Shown piece after piece: positions 9,022-17,158 of a stretch of 64,000 bases of DNA (within the stretch, counting starts at the first letter, position 1; the number at the start of each line of letters is the position of its first letter). Origin of the DNA: Bacillus sp. BP-3 (lineage in GTDB: Bacteria; Bacillota; Bacilli; Bacillales; Bacillaceae_G); NCBI RefSeq assembly GCF_028401955.1, contig NZ_JAQOTJ010000008.1:62001-126000 (forward strand), read 5' to 3'. Under the pieces are notes generated by a model. That model did no database searches. It saw only the letters and a list, made by a program, of their open reading frames with translations, and had not been told where the DNA came from. A program made the translations under genes and the position numbers.

Positions 9022-9528
9022 ATGCCATCTATTGGACTAAATACAACAAATACAAATCAAATCTCGGCGCCGCAAATGCAGAATAATGGGATTGCAAGTG
9101 CAACCCAGCAAAAAACGAATGGAGTTATGGGAAAAGATGATTTTCTAAAGCTCTTTTTAACAAGCTTACAATATCAAGATCCATCGAATGCGATGGATAT
9201 GAATCAAATGATGAATCAAATGTCGCAAATGTCTCTTATGGAGCAAGTGCAAAATATGACAAAGGCTGTAGATTCTTTGCGAGAAACAATGTATACAACA
9301 CCATTAGATAGTGGTATGAAATTTTTAGGTAAATATGTTAGAGGTGTAGATGGCAACGGGACGGAAGTACAAGGTAAGGTTGATACTGTCCGTCTTGGAG
9401 CAAATAATGACGTGCAACTTGTAATTGGCTCGAAAGTAGTATCACTTCGTTTTGTCGAAAGGGTTTCTGATCAAGAAATTGACTTATCGGAAGGAACGCA
9501 GCCAACTACTGAAACAACAAACAAGTAA
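9022..9528 (+). CDS. flgD: Flagellar hook cap protein FlgD
   Basis: A 168-residue protein with the FlgD signature GKDDFLKLFLTSLQYQDP near residues 38-55, then methionine-rich 'NQMMNQMSQMSLMEQVQN'. FlgD forms the temporary scaffold on which hook subunits assemble. It begins three bases after fliK and precedes the hook gene flgE, the usual order. Confidence 0.94.
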   Translation: MPSIGLNTTNTNQISAPQMQNNGIASATQQKTNGVMGKDDFLKLFLTSLQYQDPSNAMDMNQMMNQMSQMSLMEQVQNMTKAVDSLRETMYTTPLDSGMKFLGKYVRGVDGNGTEVQGKVDTVRLGANNDVQLVIGSKVVSLRFVERVSDQEIDLSEGTQPTTETTNK

Positions 9529-9564
9529 AATAAAAAAACAATTGTTAAGGAGTGTACAAATAAT

Positions 9565-10845
9565 ATGATTAAAGCATTATATACAAGTATTACAGGAATG
9601 AACGCAACACAAAACGCATTAAGCGTTACTTCAAATAACATTGCTAACGCACAAACAGTTGGTTACAAAAAACAAAAAGCAATTTTTGATGATTTGTTAT
9701 ATAACAATACGATTGGTTCCAGAGGTAGTGACACTTATGCTGGTACGAATCCGAAAAGTATTGGTAACGGTGTAAAATTAAGCGGAACAACAACAGATTT
9801 TACAACAGGTTCTATTACGATGACAGGTGTAAAAACACAAGCAGCAATAGACGGTAATGGATTTTTCATGGCAGGCGATATAAATGGTGGGAATGTACAA
9901 TATACACGTAAAGGCACATTTGATGTATCAAGAGATTATAAAGTAATTACTGGTGATGGCCAATATGTTTTAGGATATGGTGTAAAACCTGGAACAGAAC
10001 AAATTGATACTTCAGGCTCACCACAACCAATTTCTATTCCACTAGGATCGGCCATTCCAGGGGTGCGTACGGATAAAGCTTCCGTACTTGGGAATATCGA
10101 CAGAAATCTAAAAGATATGGTACAAGATTTTAATGTTTTTGATGATGCTGGAAATAAAATCATTATGCGTGTGCAGTTTAACAAATCAGCAAATCCTGGT
10201 GAATACGATTATTCAGTATTAACAAAGAACGTTTCTAAAAATGAAAAAGAATTTACTCCAGTAATGGATAATGGGGCACCGTTCAACAAGTCTCTTACTT
10301 TTGATAATAAAGGAAACCTGATTAAAACAGATGTTCCAGTAGTACGTGATAATGTTACTGGTGAAATTACACAAGGTGGAACCGTAGCGGTTCCGTTTGA
10401 CGGTACGTCAATCACATTAAATATTGGTGGTTTAACAAATTATCCTACGGAAAAAACTTTAACTGCAAAAGACATAACAGGAAATGCAGCAGCAGTAGCA
10501 AATGATTATTTCATTGCTGATGGAGGTTATGTGATGCTGAAATATTCAGATGGTGGTATGAAAGTAGCTGGACAATTGGCAGTAGCAACGTTCCCAAATG
10601 CAAATGGATTGATGAAAACAGGTAATGGTAACTACATTGCAACATCTTCAGCTGGGGAGCCTTCTGTTGGAGGAGCTAATGGTTCATCTACCAAAGTGAT
10701 GGGAAGCTCACAAGAAGGATCTAACGTTGATTTAGCAGTAGAGTTTGTTGACTTAATGCTTTATCAAAAAGGATTCACAGGTAATGCAAAAGTAATTAAA
10801 GTAGCAGATGACGTGTTAAATGAAGTTGTAAATTTAATCCGCTAA
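9565..10845 (+). CDS. flgE: Flagellar hook protein FlgE
   Basis: A 426-residue protein. The N-terminal motif SNNIANAQTVGYKKQKA and the C-terminal helix 'NVDLAVEFVDLMLYQKGF' are hallmarks of axial hook/rod proteins, and the length fits the hook subunit. It follows flgD with an AAGGAG ribosome site. A stem-loop directly after the stop (10,850-10,874) may reduce read-through. Confidence 0.95.
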   Translation: MIKALYTSITGMNATQNALSVTSNNIANAQTVGYKKQKAIFDDLLYNNTIGSRGSDTYAGTNPKSIGNGVKLSGTTTDFTTGSITMTGVKTQAAIDGNGFFMAGDINGGNVQYTRKGTFDVSRDYKVITGDGQYVLGYGVKPGTEQIDTSGSPQPISIPLGSAIPGVRTDKASVLGNIDRNLKDMVQDFNVFDDAGNKIIMRVQFNKSANPGEYDYSVLTKNVSKNEKEFTPVMDNGAPFNKSLTFDNKGNLIKTDVPVVRDNVTGEITQGGTVAVPFDGTSITLNIGGLTNYPTEKTLTAKDITGNAAAVANDYFIADGGYVMLKYSDGGMKVAGQLAVATFPNANGLMKTGNGNYIATSSAGEPSVGGANGSSTKVMGSSQEGSNVDLAVEFVDLMLYQKGFTGNAKVIKVADDVLNEVVNLIR

Positions 10846-10849
10846 GCAA

Positions 10850-10874
10850 GAAGATATAGAATCTATATCTTCTC
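10850..10874 (+). terminator. Stem-loop after flgE
   Basis: AGAAGATATA pairs with TATATCTTCT directly behind flgE. There is no good T run, so it may be an mRNA-stabilising or attenuating hairpin rather than a full terminator. It would help explain the high hook-subunit mRNA level. Confidence 0.4.
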
Positions 10875-10901
10875 ATTATGAATAGTGAGGTTTCTATAAG
10901 T

Positions 10902-11237
10902 ATGACAAGAGAACAAAGAATTTTACTGTTGCCATTTTTTAAAGATAAACGAGGATTGGCAGAGCAAATAATGAATATAGAACAACAAGAACATCAATAT
11001 TTACCAAATCAATTTGAAATTAAACAAGTGCCGCCATACACGTTTGGAGATAAACAAGTAGTAATTGGCCGCATTCATGAGTTTTATTTTATTGGCATTT
11101 ACAAAGACAACGGCTGGAAGTATCAAGCGTTTACTGATGTGATAAAGTGTCGCTCATTCTTTATTGGATTGTCCGGTATTACGGATCAGCAGTTAGCTTT
11201 TTGGTTCAATAATATAGAGTTGTTAGCAGTTTCATAA
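10902..11237 (+). CDS. Unknown small protein in the flagellar cluster
   Basis: A protein of about 111 residues of unrecognised family, mixed alpha/beta by eye, with no membrane segment or signal peptide. The frame could begin at ATG 10,878, but GTGAGG at 10,885-10,890 favours ATG 10,902 (MTREQRILLLPFF). It lies between flgE and another unknown gene ahead of cheV, so a flagellar or chemotaxis-related role is a guess from location only. Confidence 0.7.
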   Translation: MTREQRILLLPFFKDKRGLAEQIMNIEQQEHQYLPNQFEIKQVPPYTFGDKQVVIGRIHEFYFIGIYKDNGWKYQAFTDVIKCRSFFIGLSGITDQQLAFWFNNIELLAVS

Positions 11238-11284
11238 AGTACCCCTCTTTTTTAGTGGGGTTACATCCTTCCTTAGATAAGAAA

Positions 11285-11304
11285 CTTTTATCCCGCATTA
11301 ACGG
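11285..11304 (-). repeat. Short bcr1-like repeat end
   Basis: The 20 bases CTTTTATCCCGCATTAACGG match the reverse complement of the right end of the longer repeat at 51,264-51,415. Here only the end survives, or the motif has been reused in the leader of the next gene, where it can fold into an imperfect stem with the downstream TGTTAAATGCG. Confidence 0.5.
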
Positions 11305-11351
11305 CTATGAGTTTCCTGTTAAATGCGAAATAATAAGGAGAGAAAACGAAT

Positions 11352-11837
11352 ATGGCACAAAATAAATACCGCGTAACGTTTGTTTCGCCAAGTGAAATTG
11401 AGCAGCGGACTATTATGTCAGGAAATAGTTTACCAGATGTAATTCGCAAAGTTGAAAGTGTGATGGAAGATCCTAATGGCTATTTCATAAATGACAAAAA
11501 AAATAATTGTTATTTCAAAGTTATAAAGCAAAATGTTTCGTTTATTCAATATGAGCTTTTATTTTCTGATAAAGCAATTCATATTGAAAAGATAAAGCAC
11601 GTTGCACCAACTGTTGTGAGAAAATTATTTCAAACGATGCGTACTCCCGAAGTATATGCACTTGCATTACTTGATGTTGATGAAGAGACAAAAGCTTTTC
11701 TTCTAGCAGAAATGGATGATCATCTTCGTGTACAGGTTGAAAAGGAACTTACACAAAAGTGGGAAGTTACACCATCTGAAATATCAGAAGCACAAGAACT
11801 ATTACTTGATACGCTCGTTTCACATACAAACGAATAA
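11352..11837 (+). CDS. Unknown protein upstream of cheV
   Basis: A 161-residue soluble protein of unrecognised family, with an AAGGAG ribosome site 13 bases before ATG 11,352. The C-terminal half is predominantly helical and acidic ('LLAEMDDHLRVQVEKEL'). It lies between an unknown gene and cheV in the same direction. I see no catalytic motif and give no function. Confidence 0.75.
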   Translation: MAQNKYRVTFVSPSEIEQRTIMSGNSLPDVIRKVESVMEDPNGYFINDKKNNCYFKVIKQNVSFIQYELLFSDKAIHIEKIKHVAPTVVRKLFQTMRTPEVYALALLDVDEETKAFLLAEMDDHLRVQVEKELTQKWEVTPSEISEAQELLLDTLVSHTNE

Positions 11838-11900
11838 GGTTACCTTTATTCAACGAAGTATAACAATAATATAACCAGTGGAGAGGGGATTAACTCACTT

Positions 11901-12809
11901 ATGTCACAAGCACAGAGTATTTTATTAGAAAGTGGAACAAATGAATTAGAAATCGTTACATATACAATTGCGGATAACTTATTTAGTATAAATGTTATGA
12001 AAGTACGTGAAATCATAAATCCATTTCCTGTTACAACAGTTCCAGAAGCACATCAAGCGGTAGAAGGTGTCGTACAAGTACGCGGTGAAATTTTACCAGT
12101 TATTAACTTAGCGCAAGCATTAAACTTAAAAACAAATAAACCATTAGATCAAACTAAGTTTATTATTGCAGAACTAAACCAAATGAAAGTCATTTTCCGT
12201 GTTGAGGAAGTACATCGCATTCAACGTATTTCATGGGAACAAATTGATGAACCGGCATCTTTATCGATGGGATTAGAAGAAACAACATCAGGAATTGTTA
12301 AGCTTGACGGAAAAATCATTTTATTACTAGACTATGAGAAAATCGTTTGTGAAATTAGTAATACTGGCTATGACACACAAAAACTTCCAGCATTAATAGA
12401 GAAAACAGATCGTGCGGAAAAAATTATTTACATCGCTGAAGATTCTGCAATGCTTCGTCAAATATTAGAAGAAACATTAACAACAGCCGGATATACGAAG
12501 ATTAATTTCTTCAGCAATGGTGCAGAAGCATTGGCACAAATTGAAAAACTAGCAGAAGAACAAGATGAGAAGATGTTCCAGCATATTCACTTGCTAATTA
12601 CAGATATTGAAATGCCGAAAATGGATGGACACCATTTAACGAAAGTAATTAAAGAGCATAAAGTAATGCACAAGCTACCAGTTGTTATTTTCTCTTCATT
12701 AATTACGAATGAACTGTATCATAAAGGCGAATCTGTTGGTGCAAATGCACAAGTAAGTAAACCAGATATTCAAGAATTAATTGGACTTGTAGATAAACTT
12801 GTTTTATAA
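11901..12809 (+). CDS. cheV: Chemotaxis coupling protein CheV
   Basis: A 302-residue two-domain protein. A CheW-like coupling domain spans about residues 12-155 ('VPEAHQAVEGVVQVRGEILPVINL'-type core) and a response-regulator receiver domain about 172-300. The receiver has an acidic pocket (AEDSAM), the phospho-acceptor aspartate near residue 235 in LLITDIEMP, and the conserved lysine in VSKPD. CheV links receptors to the CheA kinase and is thought to aid adaptation. It is followed by a strong terminator. Confidence 0.95.
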   Translation: MSQAQSILLESGTNELEIVTYTIADNLFSINVMKVREIINPFPVTTVPEAHQAVEGVVQVRGEILPVINLAQALNLKTNKPLDQTKFIIAELNQMKVIFRVEEVHRIQRISWEQIDEPASLSMGLEETTSGIVKLDGKIILLLDYEKIVCEISNTGYDTQKLPALIEKTDRAEKIIYIAEDSAMLRQILEETLTTAGYTKINFFSNGAEALAQIEKLAEEQDEKMFQHIHLLITDIEMPKMDGHHLTKVIKEHKVMHKLPVVIFSSLITNELYHKGESVGANAQVSKPDIQELIGLVDKLVL

Positions 12810-12810
12810 A

Positions 12811-12860
12811 AATATGAAAATTCCCCCTTTTTATAAAAAGGGGGAATTTTCATATTTTTA
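12811..12860 (+). terminator. Strong terminator after cheV
   Basis: A long near-perfect hairpin has TATGAAAATTCCCCC on one side and GGGGGAATTTTCATA on the other, followed by T-rich DNA. It clearly separates the cheV unit from the next transcript, which has its own promoter. Confidence 0.9.
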
Positions 12861-12889
12861 TATTTTTATACAGTTTTGTTTGTTAATTG

Positions 12890-12917
12890 TTGACATATAA
12901 ATTTAGGATATTATAAT
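12890..12917 (+). promoter_or_regulatory. Sigma-A promoter for the coiled-coil gene at 12,995
   Basis: TTGACA at 12,890-12,895 and TATAAT at 12,912-12,917 are separated by 16 bases. Both hexamers are perfect consensus. The promoter lies just after the cheV terminator and 78 bases before the next coding start. Confidence 0.8.
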
Positions 12918-12994
12918 ATTAACATGTAAAATTTTCTATTTTTATAAATGACAAGGGGAGTATTCATAAGAAATGAGAGGTGTAAAATAGGGAG

Positions 12995-13936
12995 ATGGCA
13001 CATCAAATAGCAATTTCCGTATTAGAATCGTTGCAGAAACTAATACAAAAAACAGAGGAAAATTTGGAGGCAGAATTTCGAAAAATAGAAAAGAATTTTC
13101 ATGTAGGTTATGAAGAGTTAATAGCTTTATATAATAAAATGTCTATGTTTCAAATCGATATAGAAAAATTAGGTGGTTTTGCAGTATATGAACAATCAGA
13201 TATTGCATGGTTAAAATCTGAATTAGACTTGCTACTAGAAGTGTATCATTTTTGTCAGCAGCACGATATGAATATTTTGAGTATTTCAGAATATATAAGT
13301 CAGGACAAGTTGCAACTTTTTTCAAAAACACCGAGTCAATTACAAAATACGTACTATAAATTACGAAAACAAGAAATACCACTGGAAAATATAATGAAAC
13401 AAAAACCAGGACGAAAACGAAAAAACGATTTTACAAAACAATCAATTTCTAAACATATGAAAAATCGAGAAGAAGAAAAAATGAAAGAACCAAGTGGAAA
13501 AACAGAAAAAAATCTCGTGACCTTATTATCAGGAATCGTGAATAATTTTCAAGTGATAGATACAAAAGATTATCAGCAAGAAAATGAATTACATCACTTT
13601 ATGGAAGGTATTTATAAACTATCTAGTATGGCGGCAGAGCGCACGAAGGAAGAGCAGAGTGTAGATGAATTAAAAGAGCAAATTAACGCTCTGCGTGCTG
13701 AAACAGAGCGATTACGAGTAGAAAAGGAAGAACTCCTTAAGGATATGAAAGGAGTCACAAATAATATTATTCATTTTATTACAAGTTCCGACGTGGAACA
13801 AATTCGGACACTTCCGTATTTTGTAAATGTGTGCAAGCAAGAGTTATATAAACTTGGATTATATAATGGTAAAGCAGAAGGCCAATTAAAAGTTATGATT
13901 GATCGTAGTGGGCAAGTCGTGTCAGTGGTGAAATAA
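12995..13936 (+). CDS. Unknown coiled-coil protein within the flagellar locus
   Basis: A 313-residue soluble protein of no family I recognise. It has an N-terminal helical region and a basic linker around 'KPGRKRKNDFTK' near residues 137-148. A coiled coil near 225-250 ('LKEQINALRAETERLRVEKEEL') and a compact C-terminal segment ending in 'RSGQVVSVVK' follow. The basic patch could bind nucleic acid, but that is speculative. It has its own consensus promoter and lies between cheV and the flagellin, so a link to motility is plausible by location only. Confidence 0.75.
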   Translation: MAHQIAISVLESLQKLIQKTEENLEAEFRKIEKNFHVGYEELIALYNKMSMFQIDIEKLGGFAVYEQSDIAWLKSELDLLLEVYHFCQQHDMNILSISEYISQDKLQLFSKTPSQLQNTYYKLRKQEIPLENIMKQKPGRKRKNDFTKQSISKHMKNREEEKMKEPSGKTEKNLVTLLSGIVNNFQVIDTKDYQQENELHHFMEGIYKLSSMAAERTKEEQSVDELKEQINALRAETERLRVEKEELLKDMKGVTNNIIHFITSSDVEQIRTLPYFVNVCKQELYKLGLYNGKAEGQLKVMIDRSGQVVSVVK

Positions 13937-13952
13937 GAGAAGGCATCTGATT

Positions 13953-14121
13953 TGAACTGCACCTCCAATTGTTAGACACAGTCTAACAATTGGAGGTGCA
14001 GTTATTTATGGCTAACTTTTCTTCAAAGGAGAGAATACGAGCAGTAAAACGATATATAGAGGGTACTGAAGGGGAGAGGGAAATTGCTAAATCTATAGGT
14101 TTTGATTCCAGCGTTCTCTAG
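13953..14121 (+). mobile_element. Truncated left end of an IS3-family (IS150-type) element
   Basis: A 23-base inverted repeat (13,955-13,977 and 13,981-14,003, 3-base loop) precedes a short frame, 14,008-14,121, encoding 37 residues (MANFSSKERIRAVKRY and onward). This matches the start of the helix-turn-helix OrfA of IS150-like elements, which commonly begin with such a palindrome. The frame then breaks off and flagellin-derived sequence follows. No OrfB and no right end are present, so the element is dead. Confidence 0.65.
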
Positions 14122-14190
14122 CTTGCATACGAGTCATAGTAGCAAGTTTAGTTGCATCATCAGCGGCATAGTTAATACGTTTACTTGTTT
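14122..14190 (-). pseudogene. Remnant of a second flagellin gene
   Basis: Read on the minus strand, these bases encode RINYAADDATKLATMTRMQA. This corresponds to the conserved flagellin segment RINSAADDAAGLAIATRMRS found in the intact gene at 14,259-15,080. Only about 23 codons remain, joined directly to the broken IS3 element on one side and to the terminator of the intact flagellin gene on the other. I read this as the trace of a lost tandem flagellin copy. Confidence 0.7.
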
Positions 14191-14202
14191 ATTTCTATAT
14201 AG

Positions 14203-14240
14203 AAAAATACACCGCTCTGCAAGCAGGGCGGTGTATTTTA
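14203..14240 (-). terminator. Terminator of the flagellin gene
   Basis: AAAATACACCGC pairs with GCGGTGTATTTT around a CTGCAAGCAG loop. On the minus strand it lies 19 bases after the flagellin stop and ends in a T-rich stretch. Such strong hairpins stabilise abundant flagellin mRNA. Confidence 0.85.
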
Positions 14241-14258
14241 GTTATATCATCAAATGGA

Positions 14259-15080
14259 TTATTGTAATAATTTACTTACCATTTGTGGTGTTTGGTTTGC
14301 TTGAGAAAGCATGCTGATACCAGCATCGTTTAAGATTTTGAATTTCGTCATTTCAGACATTTCTTTCGCCATATCAGCGTCTTCGATTTGAGAAGCAGCT
14401 GCTGCCATGCTTGTAGCTTGGCTAGTTACGTTGTTTAAGTTATGGTCTAAACGGTTTAATTGAGAACCGAAAGTTGCACGTGCGTCAGCAACTGTTTGGA
14501 TAGCTGTATCTACAGCGTCCATTGCAGTTTTAGCATTAGCTGCAGATTTTAAATCACCAACAGCACCACCCATTAGTGTTTTTGAATCTGCATCGACAGC
14601 TGAAATTGTAAGTGTATCGCCAGATACATCAGAAAGTTGTAGGTCAACGTCTTTACCGCCACCAGTTTTGTCTAAAATTGTATTTCCGTTAAAGTTTGTT
14701 TTATCAGAAATATGATCAATTTCTTTAGCTAATGCTTGGAATTCTAAGTCTAAAGAATCTTGGTCTTTTTGTTGGTTTGTACCGTTTGCAGATTGTGTTG
14801 CAAGATCACGCATACGAAGTAAGATGTTTGAAACAGAACCTAATGCTGAATCAGCAGTACGAAGTAAAGACATACCATCTTGTGTATTACGAGCACCTAC
14901 TTCTAGGCCGCCTTCTTTTGAACGCATACGAGTAGCGATTGCTAAACCAGCTGCATCATCAGCTGCACTGTTAATACGTTTACCGCTTGATAAACGGTTC
15001 ATAGCAGTATTCATTTTGTCTTGGTTTTGGCGCATGTACTCTTGAGTACGCATGCTGTTTACATTTGTGTTAATTCTCAT
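14259..15080 (-). CDS. fliC: Flagellin (filament subunit)
   Basis: A 273-residue flagellin. The N-terminal D0/D1 region opens MRINTNVNSMRTQEYMRQ and contains SSGKRINSAADDAAGLAIATR. The C-terminal region ends in SMLSQANQTPQMVSKLLQ. The central variable part is short (about residues 135-185), giving a compact flagellin like those of B. cereus group species. It is transcribed against the rest of the cluster, from a consensus sigma-A promoter with a GGGGG ribosome site. Confidence 0.96.
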   Translation of the reverse strand: MRINTNVNSMRTQEYMRQNQDKMNTAMNRLSSGKRINSAADDAAGLAIATRMRSKEGGLEVGARNTQDGMSLLRTADSALGSVSNILLRMRDLATQSANGTNQQKDQDSLDLEFQALAKEIDHISDKTNFNGNTILDKTGGGKDVDLQLSDVSGDTLTISAVDADSKTLMGGAVGDLKSAANAKTAMDAVDTAIQTVADARATFGSQLNRLDHNLNNVTSQATSMAAAASQIEDADMAKEMSEMTKFKILNDAGISMLSQANQTPQMVSKLLQ

Positions 15081-15175
15081 AATAAAGAACCCCCATTTTT
15101 TTGTTTGTATTTTTTTAAATTGATCTTTTGTTAATCGTTAAAGTTCGATATATCAATCAATCAATTTCTGACTTG

Positions 15176-15204
15176 ATTGTAACTCTTATTTTGGGACATG
15201 TCAA
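15176..15204 (-). promoter_or_regulatory. Sigma-A promoter of the flagellin gene
   Basis: On the minus strand TTGACA (complement of 15,199-15,204) and TACAAT (complement of 15,176-15,181) are spaced by 17 bases. That leaves a leader of about 90 bases before the flagellin ATG. No sigma-D type element (TAAA with GCCGATAT) is seen at this spacing. This agrees with the reported absence of sigma-D from the B. cereus group. Confidence 0.8.
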
Positions 15205-15319
15205 CAATAAATTTGAATTAATAAATATATAAAAATATAATTTTAATGATTTACTTGTTTTTATAGGGTTTTTGGAGGTTTTTCTCTAAGTTTTTTTGAT
15301 TATATAACTATATAAATCC

Positions 15320-15800
15320 ATTTTCATTAGTAATTTTAATTATTATTCATCCTGGTTAAGTACTTTAGAAGAAATTGATGAATCATTATGGTTCAAATCG
15401 ATAGTGGAAGAGAAATGGTCGGTAATTAAGATTATCGCTCATATATATGAATGGGGATCATCATCTATTAATAGAAATCCTTCCATCTGTACAAAATGAT
15501 AAAGGAATGGAGTCTCTAGATTTTGATACATATAATAAAAAATCAAATTACGCAAAAACAGGTATATCATCATCAAAATTTTTTATAGAAGCAAAAGATA
15601 AAAGGGAACTACTTATAAAAGAACTTAGCAAATTGCCGACCGAAAAGTTAACACAGCTATTAACTGCAAATAATGGAACTCATTGTCCTCATACTGGAAC
15701 GCCTTATTCACTTATATATATTGTTAAGGAATTTACAGATCATGATAACCATCACAAAAGACAAATGATACAATTTTTAAAGGAAAACAACTTGGACTAA
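15320..15800 (+). pseudogene. Degenerate DinB-family gene
   Basis: This stretch is a clear relative of the intact DinB gene at 50,696-51,199, with the same order of motifs: 'WLSTLEEIDESLWFK', 'EKWSVIKIIAH', 'HCPHTGTPYSLIYIVKEFTDHDNHH'. It lacks a start codon in the corresponding place and has a one-base frameshift in the GGGG run near 15,450. The downstream part from ATG 15,447 is still open (117 residues) but has no ribosome site and lacks the first helix. I treat it as a pseudogene. Confidence 0.75.
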
Positions 15801-15944
15801 TTCAGGTTGTTTTTTTATTTTTTTACGTCTTAGGCATTGTCGAGAGGGATATTTGCCATTGTGTTTAATGGATATGCTTTATGAATCATGGTGTACTCTT
15901 ATTTCGTTTTTGTGAAAATAATTCTTGTTATATAGGAGTAAATA

Positions 15945-16154
15945 GTGCTATTTGTTTTAATGTTATTGGTAGAATTCTTTATATATATATCTTTCTTCAT
16001 ATTTATATACCTTCTTACATTACAGTGTATTTCATCTTTTAGTATGCTGAAAAAACAACAATCTTCACGAAAACGGCTTATTTTTAAAAAGGATTATTGC
16101 AAAGTAAAGCAAAAAACTCTAATATTAAGTTATCTTTGTTTCTTAAAAAGGTGA
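15945..16154 (+). CDS. Possible small hydrophobic protein
   Basis: The 358-base gap before the transglycosylase holds one possible gene: a GTG-started frame of 69 residues with AGGAG six bases upstream. The first 30 residues are strongly hydrophobic and the rest is basic with three cysteines. The A/T-rich composition could produce this by chance. Otherwise I see nothing definite in 15,801-16,158. Confidence 0.3.
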   Translation: MLFVLMLLVEFFIYISFFIFIYLLTLQCISSFSMLKKQQSSRKRLIFKKDYCKVKQKTLILSYLCFLKR

Positions 16155-16158
16155 TATT

Positions 16159-16863
16159 ATGATAATAAGAAATGTAGTAAAAGAAGTTCTTTCTTATAGA
16201 AAAGAACAAGTGCAACAAAAATTAAGTAGTCCAGAGGCATTTGTAAATAGTACATTTGGACAAGCGCTTCAAAGTGAAACAATAAAGGAACCGAAAGAGA
16301 TTGCACAGGTTTCGAAAGTAGAAAATGATCAGGAAGTAGAAATGGCCCAGGCAACGAATACCGATTCATTGCAGGTGGCCAATCAGGAATTTACGCGTCG
16401 TTTTTCTGATAAGAATAACCAAGGAATAGATATGTGGGGATTAACGAAAAAGTATGATATTCAAAATATACGTCCTAGTAATGAAGGAAAGTATGAGGAT
16501 ATTATTCAAAAAGTTAGTACTACATATGGAGTTCCAAAAGCGTTAATTCAAAAAATGATTGAAGTAGAATCAGACTTTAATCCAAATACAGTTTCTTCAG
16601 CAGGAGCAAAGGGATTAATGCAGCTTATGCCGGAGAATGTGAAGGAGCAAGGTGTGAAAAATCCATTTTCACCAGCTGAAAGTATTGAGGGCGGTGTCAA
16701 AGAATTAACCGGATATTTGAAAAAATATAACGGTGATCTTGTGTTGGCGCTTGCTGCTTATAATGCAGGGCCAGGAAATGTGAATAAGTATGGAGGTGTA
16801 CCGCCGTTTCGAGAAACAGAAAACTATATTAAAAAGATATTAAACATCGCTGTTTCTAAATAA
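16159..16863 (+). CDS. Lytic transglycosylase (SLT domain) of the flagellar cluster
   Basis: A 234-residue protein with a C-terminal goose-lysozyme-like SLT domain at about residues 115-230. The catalytic glutamate is in IEVESDFNP, followed by AGAKGLMQLMP and LALAAYNAGPGNV, the three standard motifs. No signal peptide is visible, so export may use the flagellar apparatus, as reported for other rod-associated muramidases (inference). It cleaves peptidoglycan glycan strands, probably to let the rod pass the wall. Confidence 0.85.
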   Translation: MIIRNVVKEVLSYRKEQVQQKLSSPEAFVNSTFGQALQSETIKEPKEIAQVSKVENDQEVEMAQATNTDSLQVANQEFTRRFSDKNNQGIDMWGLTKKYDIQNIRPSNEGKYEDIIQKVSTTYGVPKALIQKMIEVESDFNPNTVSSAGAKGLMQLMPENVKEQGVKNPFSPAESIEGGVKELTGYLKKYNGDLVLALAAYNAGPGNVNKYGGVPPFRETENYIKKILNIAVSK

Positions 16864-16919
16864 AAGAATTCTTATAAGTATAACGGAATTTTGTAAACAC
16901 GATATGGGAGTTGCGAGAA

Positions 16920-17144
16920 ATGAAATTACATGAAGATATTCCATTAACAATTCATTTTGAAGTTGGAAAAACAAAGAAAAAGATTGATGATTTGCTTCAT
17001 ATTACGAAAGGGACATTGTATCGCCTTGAACATTCAACGAAAAATACAGTTCGTATTATGTTAGAAAACGAAGAAATTGGTATTGGTAAAATTTTGACCA
17101 AAAACGGAAAAATGTACGTTGAAATTATCGAGTTGAAGGGATAG
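16920..17144 (+). CDS. Short SPOA (FliN-like) surface-presentation protein
   Basis: A 74-residue protein consisting only of a SPOA/FliN fold: IPLTIHFEVGKTKKKIDDLLHI near the start and IGIGKILTKNGKMYVEI at the end. A TTG at 16,911 is in frame, but GGGAG fits ATG 16,920 better. It precedes fliM by 14 bases and is distinct from the longer FliN at 18,163. It may be a C-ring part or an accessory form. Confidence 0.75.
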   Translation: MKLHEDIPLTIHFEVGKTKKKIDDLLHITKGTLYRLEHSTKNTVRIMLENEEIGIGKILTKNGKMYVEIIELKG

Positions 17145-17158
17145 GAAAGGGGATTTTC

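Noticed and set aside
14102-14317. 71-codon + strand frame over the flagellin terminator
   Set aside because: It crosses the IS remnant, the flagellin fragment and the terminator hairpin, and has no ribosome site.
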